Translations under genes and position numbers: made by a program
Notes under the pieces: generated by a model
What the model saw: only the letters and a program-made list of their open reading frames with translations
What the model was told of the DNA's origin: nothing
Database searches by the model: none
Shown here: positions 7,101 to 10,413 of the stretch, piece after piece
Layout of the letters: each line of letters begins with the position of its first letter
Numbering within the stretch: position 1 is the first letter of the stretch
Origin: Minisyncoccota bacterium
GTDB lineage: Bacteria > Patescibacteriota > Minisyncoccia > Phycocordibacterales > JAQTLZ01
Assembly (NCBI GenBank): GCA_028710915.1
Contig: JAQTTF010000026.1
Coordinates: 1-10,413 of the forward strand
DNA length: 10,413 nt
Reading direction: 5' to 3'

Positions 7101-10100
7101 TTTACACATTTGATGTAACTCCGACAGATCAAGGCAGCGTAACAGTGAGTCTTCCGGAGGGAAGTGCGGTTGATGTTGCAAGCAATAATAGTGTTGTTTC
7201 CAATACGCTTTCATTTACGTACGATACGGTTGCACCGACTCTCGTCGAGGACACGCCGGTTCCAGCACTCACGACGGACACCACTCCTAATTATTCATTC
7301 AGGACATCTGAAGATGGAACAATAACCTATGGAGGGAGCTGCAGTTCTGTAACTTCATCTGCTTTGTCTTCTGCTACTACAACTGTAACTTTCAACACAT
7401 TGGCCAACGGTACGTACAATGATTGTTCCATCATTGTCACTGACGCGGCAGGAAATGCGAGCTCTCCGCTTATCGTCACAGCCTTTACTATTGATAATAG
7501 CGATCCGGTTGTCACTTCCTATTCTCCTCTGAATAATGCCACTGGTGTTTCGGCAACGGCAAATCTTATTCTCACTTTCGACAAAGCGGTTACTGTGGGA
7601 ACAGGGAATATTTATCTGAAACAGGGGAGCACGACAATAGAAACTATTGATGTCACAGGAGGCAAAGTAACTGGTTCTGGAACAAATATCATCACCATTA
7701 ATCCCTCGACAACTTTAACTAGTCAGACCGTATACAATGTTCAAATAGATGCGGGGGCATTTCATGATTCGTTCGGTAATAATTATCTGGGAATTTCCAA
7801 TACGACCACATGGAGCTTTACCAGCGCTGACACAATCGCTCCTACAGTGATTTCTCTTACCCCCGCAACTTTGAGTACCGGTGCTCCCGTTCATTCTTCA
7901 TTGGCTATTACTTTCAGTGAAAATGTAATTGCCCAGAGCGGGGGATTCGTCACGATCCGAAAAGCTGATAACTCTGTAGTGGAGGATATTTCTGTTACAA
8001 GCGGAGAAGTGGCGGGTTCCGGTACAAACATAATCGTCATAACTCCGAGCGTGACGTTGGATGGGTCGACTAACTACCACATCACCATAACTTCTACTGC
8101 GTTTGCAGATGCTGCTCAAAACTTTTATGCCGGAATATCCGATGCGTCGACCTGGACCTTTCAAACCCTCGATACTTCGCATCCGTTCGTTACCGCCTTT
8201 TCACCTACAGATTTTGCTACTGGCGTTACTGCAAATCAAAACCTGGTGATAACTTTCGACAGAAATGTCTTCGCCCAGACTGGGAATATAAATATTTTTC
8301 CTGCGGGGCTTTCGGCTGTTGAGACAATTGCCGCTACGGATGCAACGAAAGTGACAGTCTCTGGAAACATGGTAACGATTGATCCCGCCACGACTTTAAA
8401 TAGCCAGACCACTTATTACATCCAAATAGATGCCGGAGCGTTTAATGATCTGGCGGACAACACGGGGAATCCATATGACGGAATTGCAGATACGACCACA
8501 TGGACATTTACAACTCTGGATACCACCAATCCGACTCTCTCTTCCATCGCACTTTCGTCAGACAATATTCTTTCTTCTTCACTGGCCAAAGTCGGGAATA
8601 TCGTCACGCTTTCATTTGTAGCAAGCGAAAGAATTTCTTCACCAACAGTCACGTTTGCCTCTCACGGCGTCACCGTAGCCAATCCCGTCACAGTCACAGA
8701 TACTACTGGCAGCGGTACTAATTGGATCGCTTCATATATGGCGAGCTCTAGTGATACAGATGGCGCGGTTACGTACAGCGTAAATTCTTATCATGACACG
8801 ACTGGGAACCCCGGTTCTGAATACACAAGCGGAACAGGTTCTGTCACGTTTGATAAGACGGCGCCGACACTTTCTTCTGTAAATCTTGTGTCAAATAATT
8901 CAACTAACACGCTGGCAAAAGTTGGTAATCTTATAACACTTTCTTTCAATTCAAACGAAACTATTTCTTCTCCTGCAGTAAGCTTCACCTCGGGCGGCAA
9001 TCCTGTTACTGGTTCTATCACTATTGCGAATCCTTCTCCGAATTCCTGGACTGCTACATACACAACAGGTTCTTCAGATACGGCGGGAAGTATTGCTTAC
9101 AGTATAAATACTTTCCACGATAACGCGGGGAATAATGGTGATCCGGTTACAAGCGGAACGGGTAGTGTGACATTCGACAAAACTGCTCCTGTACTTTCCT
9201 CCGTCACCCCAGCCTCCTCTGCAACAATCAACAATGTCACTTCATCTTCATCCATCTCCTTCACCACAAGCGAAGCGTTAGGAAGCGGCTCTATCACAAT
9301 CACGAGAACAGGAGGAACAGCCGACGGAGTGACCCATACCTGTGTACTGAAGGGCACTGCGCTCAATTCTGGCGCTCATACCATTAATCTTTCTGACACT
9401 ACAAACAGCTGTACTTCAGACGTCTCGTCTCTTGTCTCCGGTGCGATCTACACCTTTGTCTTTGCCGGAAGCGATGCGGCGGGGAATGCTGCAACTTCTG
9501 TCACCAGAACTGGAATAACCTTTGACATCACCGCGCCGACTCTTTCATCCGTCACATTAATTTCAAGCAATTCGACAAACACGCAAGCAAAAGTGGGCGA
9601 TCTCATAACACTTTCGTTCACGGCAAGTGAAGCAATTTCTTTGCCAACTATCAGCTTCAATTCTGGAGGAGCTCCGATTGCTGGCACTGTTATTATCGCG
9701 AATCCTTCAGATAATAATTGGACTGCAACCTACAGGACAAATTCTTCAGATACAGAAGGGAATATCACATATAGCATCAGTGATTTTTCGGACAGTATCG
9801 GCAATACCGGCTTGGCAGTTTCGAGCGGGAGCGGATCGGTTCATTTCGACAAAACAGCTCCGACTATTACAAATGTTACATCCACAAAAGCGAGCGGCAC
9901 CTACACCACTGGAGAATCAATTCCTGTGAGTCTTACTTTTTCTGAAGCAGTTACATCTACAGGCAATGTGACAGTAACATTAGATACTGGAGGGTCCTGC
10001 ACGTTTACAGTAACTGCGACTACGACTGGAAGCTGCAATTATCTAGTTCTCGATGGAGATGCATCTCTCGATCTTACTACAACATCAATCACAGGAGATA

Positions 10101-10413
10101 TTAGAGACGCGGCGGGGAACGCTCTCACTAATTTTGTGCCAGCAACAAATCTTGCCGCGAACAAAGATATTGTCATTGATACGACAGCTCCTGACTTGAG
10201 CATCCCAAACATCCTCAGCGTCACTTCTACCAAGGCGAACGGCTCCTACACTGTCGGTGAGTCTATTGATATTGATGTTATATTTTCTGAAGTAGTAACT
10301 TCCACAGGTGATGTGACAGTAACTCTGAATACTGGAGGGACGTGTACGTTCAGCATTACTGCAAGCACGACCGGAAGCTGTAATTATATTGTTCGAGATC
10401 ACGATACCTCCTC
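4001..10413 (+). CDS. Giant secreted multi-Ig-domain surface protein (3' end beyond window)
   Basis: One open frame of 2137 complete codons with no stop; the gene continues past the window. The product begins with a signal peptide (residues 1-37). A repetitive beta-rich N-terminal region follows (40-310). Then come 16 complete and one partial Ig-like domains starting near residues 311, 421, 548, 681, 777, 883, 979, 1075, 1165, 1277, 1391, 1507, 1618, 1726, 1842, 1950 and 2060. Junctions carry a D-x-x-A-P-type linker, and each complete domain ends near a D-x-x-[GxN]-N motif (typically DAAGN). The composition is very rich in Ser, Thr, Gly, Val and Asn, as in bacterial adhesins and surface-layer-associated proteins. 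No enzyme domain is visible, and the C-terminal anchor or sorting signal would lie outside. The likely role is a long cell-surface fibre for adhesion or cell-cell contact (inference). The ATG at 4001 is chosen because it gives a complete signal peptide; it has no Shine-Dalgarno sequence. It is separated from the redox operon by the palindrome, so probably transcribed on its own. Confidence 0.9.
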   Translation, partial: MKSRSQTRSNCFFGKVVFCVFSIFVALVIFKPSAAFAAARTASVSGNWESTATWGGSSVPGASDTVTINSGILVTVTANESATSITFAASSATTKLSINSGITLAVSGAITIPEGSGAGSNTLAVGSGTLTAGSIAFTSAGTPKKHSMSISTGTVTVSGAISIDGTNKKSAGVAITGSGTLNVGGAFFANSTNTGLITTSSGSTINYDGSGAQTVKAATYTGNLVLSGSGAKSIDATKVTATNANLSIAPDSGGATASMTGSLTVATLKLGGVGKASGTYGSTSSSPAATNQSNTYFAGTGLVSVTTGSVDNIAPTISSVSSNLANGTYKAGQTVDIEVTFSEAVTSTGAVTVNLDTGRSCTFTVTSLSTASCNYLVLAGDTSSDLNVSSITGTIADTSGNPMTNFTPTTNLAANKNIIIDTTAPTVSSVTSSTANGSYTTGATISLQVHFSETVNVTGTPQLTLQTGTSTTRALNYVSGTGSSALTFTYLVQSGDNSSDLDYSATSSLALNGGTIADAATNAAVLTLPTPGPSHTGSLSNTSAIVVDTAAPTVVNVTSSSPDGNYKAGDVIPILVTFSEVVTVSNTPHIVLLTGSPTTKNVGYSSGSGSTTLEFDYTVGSNNFTSDLEYAGVGALSTSNSGSASTIQDTAGNAAVTTLPVPGSHTSLGGSLGYNKNIIIDSTAPTVTLTSTSSSLTNVPIPVTANFSETVTGFTVGDISVTNGTAGSFVAVSGSKYTFTVTPTCQCGVTISLLSGVATDIAGNPNIASNTLTRTYDSIAPSVSLTTSTVSPTSNTPISYTATFSEPVTGFTVGDITSTNAAVGNFHTVSSSVYTFDVSPVSNPDPLVNTDVYTSVDAGKATDAAGNGNTASDSGVPSYIRFDNHSPTVALTSSAGDYVNAPFSVTATFSESVSDFALGDISVTHGTAGSFVAVSGSIYTFTVTPTSQALVSVSIAEGVAIDGALNSNLASNIFQTTYDTGAPTVILSTSISSPTNTSPVSVTATFSEDVTGFTVDDISVTNATVDNFLGSGTIYTFDVTPTDQGSVTVSLPEGSAVDVASNNSVVSNTLSFTYDTVAPTLVEDTPVPALTTDTTPNYSFRTSEDGTITYGGSCSSVTSSALSSATTTVTFNTLANGTYNDCSIIVTDAAGNASSPLIVTAFTIDNSDPVVTSYSPLNNATGVSATANLILTFDKAVTVGTGNIYLKQGSTTIETIDVTGGKVTGSGTNIITINPSTTLTSQTVYNVQIDAGAFHDSFGNNYLGISNTTTWSFTSADTIAPTVISLTPATLSTGAPVHSSLAITFSENVIAQSGGFVTIRKADNSVVEDISVTSGEVAGSGTNIIVITPSVTLDGSTNYHITITSTAFADAAQNFYAGISDASTWTFQTLDTSHPFVTAFSPTDFATGVTANQNLVITFDRNVFAQTGNINIFPAGLSAVETIAATDATKVTVSGNMVTIDPATTLNSQTTYYIQIDAGAFNDLADNTGNPYDGIADTTTWTFTTLDTTNPTLSSIALSSDNILSSSLAKVGNIVTLSFVASERISSPTVTFASHGVTVANPVTVTDTTGSGTNWIASYMASSSDTDGAVTYSVNSYHDTTGNPGSEYTSGTGSVTFDKTAPTLSSVNLVSNNSTNTLAKVGNLITLSFNSNETISSPAVSFTSGGNPVTGSITIANPSPNSWTATYTTGSSDTAGSIAYSINTFHDNAGNNGDPVTSGTGSVTFDKTAPVLSSVTPASSATINNVTSSSSISFTTSEALGSGSITITRTGGTADGVTHTCVLKGTALNSGAHTINLSDTTNSCTSDVSSLVSGAIYTFVFAGSDAAGNAATSVTRTGITFDITAPTLSSVTLISSNSTNTQAKVGDLITLSFTASEAISLPTISFNSGGAPIAGTVIIANPSDNNWTATYRTNSSDTEGNITYSISDFSDSIGNTGLAVSSGSGSVHFDKTAPTITNVTSTKASGTYTTGESIPVSLTFSEAVTSTGNVTVTLDTGGSCTFTVTATTTGSCNYLVLDGDASLDLTTTSITGDIRDAAGNALTNFVPATNLAANKDIVIDTTAPDLSIPNILSVTSTKANGSYTVGESIDIDVIFSEVVTSTGDVTVTLNTGGTCTFSITASTTGSCNYIVRDHDTS
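4118..4930 (+). other. N-terminal beta-rich repeat region of the giant protein
   Basis: Residues 40-310 open with SGNWESTATWGGSSVPGASD, resembling the G-x-W...T-W-x-G-x-x-P...D-x-V-x-I opening of many secreted bacterial surface proteins. Short strands of the form SGxIT / SGTLTAGSIxF follow, with a YTGNLVLSGSGAKSID segment (near 221-236) typical of such repeat domains. The pattern suggests a beta-helix or beta-solenoid head rather than Ig folds. No catalytic motif is recognised. Confidence 0.55.
4931..5260 (+). other. Ig-like domain 1, Cys-x11-Cys subfamily
   Basis: This 110-residue domain (311-420) has ANGTYKAGQTVDIEVTFSEA, VNLDTG and a closing ADTSGN, then NKNIIIDTTAP. Cys361 and Cys373 are 12 positions apart and could form an intradomain disulfide. 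The closest relatives in this protein are domains 16 and 17 at the far end of the window, with the same length (110 residues for domain 16) and the same Cys spacing. Confidence 0.7.
5261..6040 (+). other. Ig-like domains 2 and 3, long subfamily without cysteine
   Basis: Two domains of 127 and 133 residues (421-547, 548-680) share NGSYTTG/DGNYKAG openings, VHFSETVNVTGTPQLTLQTG / VTFSEVVTVSNTPHIVLLTG, and S-G-S-S-x-L-x-F-x-Y strands. Each also has a DLDYS/DLEYA segment and a LPTPG/LPVPG loop before the linker. They look like extended versions of the domain 1 fold, with a longer second half and no Cys pair. This pattern is frequent in large bacterial adhesin-like proteins. Confidence 0.65.
6041..7222 (+). 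repeat. Ig-like domains 4-7 (Big_12-like), a duplicated two-domain unit
   Basis: Four domains (residues 681-1074) share F-S-E-x-V-T-G-F-T-V-x-D-I-x-x-T-N, Y-T-F-x-V-x-P and a D-x-A-G-N-like end, and resemble the bacterial Ig-like family Big_12. Domains 4 and 6 match each other best, as do domains 5 and 7, and both pairs are offset by exactly 606 nt. A stretch of 37 nt at 6170-6206 recurs at 6776-6812 with one mismatch. GTGACCGGATTTACTGTGG at 6422-6440 recurs at 7028-7046. This shows duplication of a domain pair rather than four single-domain copies. Domain 4 carries an unusual C-x-C (Cys745, Cys747) absent from the other three. Confidence 0.75.
7223..7492 (+). other. Ig-like domain 8, short Cys-containing type
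   Basis: A 90-residue domain (1075-1164) with TTDTTPNYSFRTSEDGTITY, GGSC (Cys1114), a T-V-T-F-N-T-L-A-N-G-T-Y strand, then DCSIIVTDAAGN (Cys1142). It is the shortest domain in the array and the only one of this subfamily in the window. The two Cys are 28 residues apart, consistent with a disulfide across the sandwich. Confidence 0.6.
7493..8518 (+). other. Ig-like domains 9-11, SbsA-type (Big_5-like)
   Basis: Three domains (residues 1165-1506) of about 112, 114 and 116 residues have the SbsA Ig-like pattern. Each opens with P..N-A-T-G-V-S-A-T-A-N-L-I-L-T-F-D-K-A-V or an equivalent. A G-N-I-x-I/L segment follows, then SGTNIITINPSTTL / SGNMVTIDPATTL and Y-x-x-x-I-x-x-x-A-F-x-D, closing with T-T-W-x-F-T. 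The conserved Trp near each end is clear. SbsA-type domains occur in S-layer and other surface proteins. No cysteines are present. Confidence 0.78.
8519..9175 (+). other. Ig-like domains 12 and 13, AKVGNIVTLSF subfamily
   Basis: Domains of 111 and 108 residues (1507-1617, 1618-1725) share L-A-K-V-G-N-[IL]-[IV]-T-L-S-F, S-S-P-x-V-x-F, W-[IT]-A-x-Y, a S-S-D-T-x-G-x-[IV]-x-Y-S-[IV]-N strand, H-D-x-x-G-N, and SGTGSVTFDKTAP. Domain 15 (from 9524) is a third member, so the pattern is two adjacent copies, one foreign domain, then another copy. Confidence 0.65.
9176..9523 (+). other. Ig-like domain 14, singleton with a Cys pair
   Basis: A 116-residue domain (1726-1841) has S-S-S-I-S-F-T-T-S-E-A, a GSITITRTGG strand, HTCVLKG (Cys1781), NSCTSD (Cys1804) and FAGSDAAGNA. 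It interrupts a run of AKVGN-type domains and has no close relative elsewhere in the window. The two Cys could form a disulfide. Confidence 0.55.
9524..9847 (+). other. Ig-like domain 15, third AKVGN-type domain
   Basis: This 108-residue domain (1842-1949) has the same length as domain 13 and aligns with it throughout at an offset of 672 nt. Shared features include NSTNTQAKVGDLITLSF, I-S-F-N-S-G-G, I-A-N-P-S, N-W-T-A-T-Y, S-S-D-T-E-G-N-I-T-Y-S-I and the closing SGSGSVHFDKTAP. The DNA similarity is moderate, indicating an older duplication than that of domains 4-7. Confidence 0.65.
9848..10413 (+). other. Ig-like domains 16 and 17 (17 partial), Cys-x11-Cys subfamily again
   Basis: Domain 16 (residues 1950-2059) and the first 78 residues of domain 17 (2060 onward) belong to the domain 1 subfamily. 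Shared features are TSTKA-[SN]-G-[TS]-Y, F-S-E-[AV]-V-T-S-T-G-[ND]-V-T-V-T-L, T-G-G-x-C-T-F, and T-T-G-S-C-N-Y. Cys2000/Cys2012 and Cys2115/Cys2127 keep the exact spacing of 12 seen in domain 1. Domain 17 has an extra D-L-S-I-P-N-I-L segment after the linker. The window ends inside domain 17, two bases into a codon. Confidence 0.7.

Noticed and set aside
6041..7222. The recurring short DNA matches as a CRISPR-like array
   Set aside because: The repeats are in frame inside coding sequence, separated by 606 nt, and correspond to homologous Ig-like domains. There are no uniform short repeats with unique spacers.

Overview
The window looks like part of a bacterial chromosome. It carries five protein-coding genes, all on the + strand, at moderate GC with the standard code (UGA, UAA and UAG all serve as stops, and Trp is UGG). 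My best guess is a member of the Patescibacteria/CPR, probably the Parcubacteria side. I base this on the compact flavin redox operon, the membrane-RnfD/NqrB-to-reductase fusion, weak or absent Shine-Dalgarno sequences, and a giant Ser/Thr-rich Ig-domain surface protein. No rRNA, tRNA or phylogenetic marker is present, so the assignment is inference only.

Left part (58-3812). A DMT/EamA-family permease is followed after 65 nt by a tightly packed three-gene cluster. The cluster encodes an exported FMN-binding-domain protein on a Pro/Thr-rich stalk, an ApbE-type FAD:protein FMN transferase (1-nt gap), and a 507-residue fusion of an RnfD/NqrB-like ten-helix membrane domain with a cytosolic FAD/NAD(P)H oxidoreductase domain (4-nt ATGA overlap). 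Together they read as a minimal transmembrane electron-export line: NAD(P)H to FAD, then the membrane domain, then covalent FMN on the outer face. ApbE would install the FMN. The final electron acceptor is not encoded here.

Middle (3813-4000). The 188-nt intergenic region holds a perfect 38-bp palindrome just after the redox operon, a second small hairpin, a possible extended -10 promoter, and an A/T hairpin immediately before the next start codon.

Right part (4001-10413 and beyond). A single uninterrupted reading frame of 2137 complete codons runs off the window end. It encodes a secreted giant protein: signal peptide, an N-terminal repeat region opening with a GNWES..TWGG motif, then 16 complete and one partial Ig-like domains separated by D-x-x-A-P linkers. 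The domains belong to about six sequence subfamilies, including SbsA-type (Big_5-like) and Big_12-like, and include an internal two-domain duplication with an exact 606-nt period. Every cysteine in the mature part visible here occurs as a pair inside one domain. No catalytic domain or C-terminal anchor is seen, because the gene is cut by the window edge.
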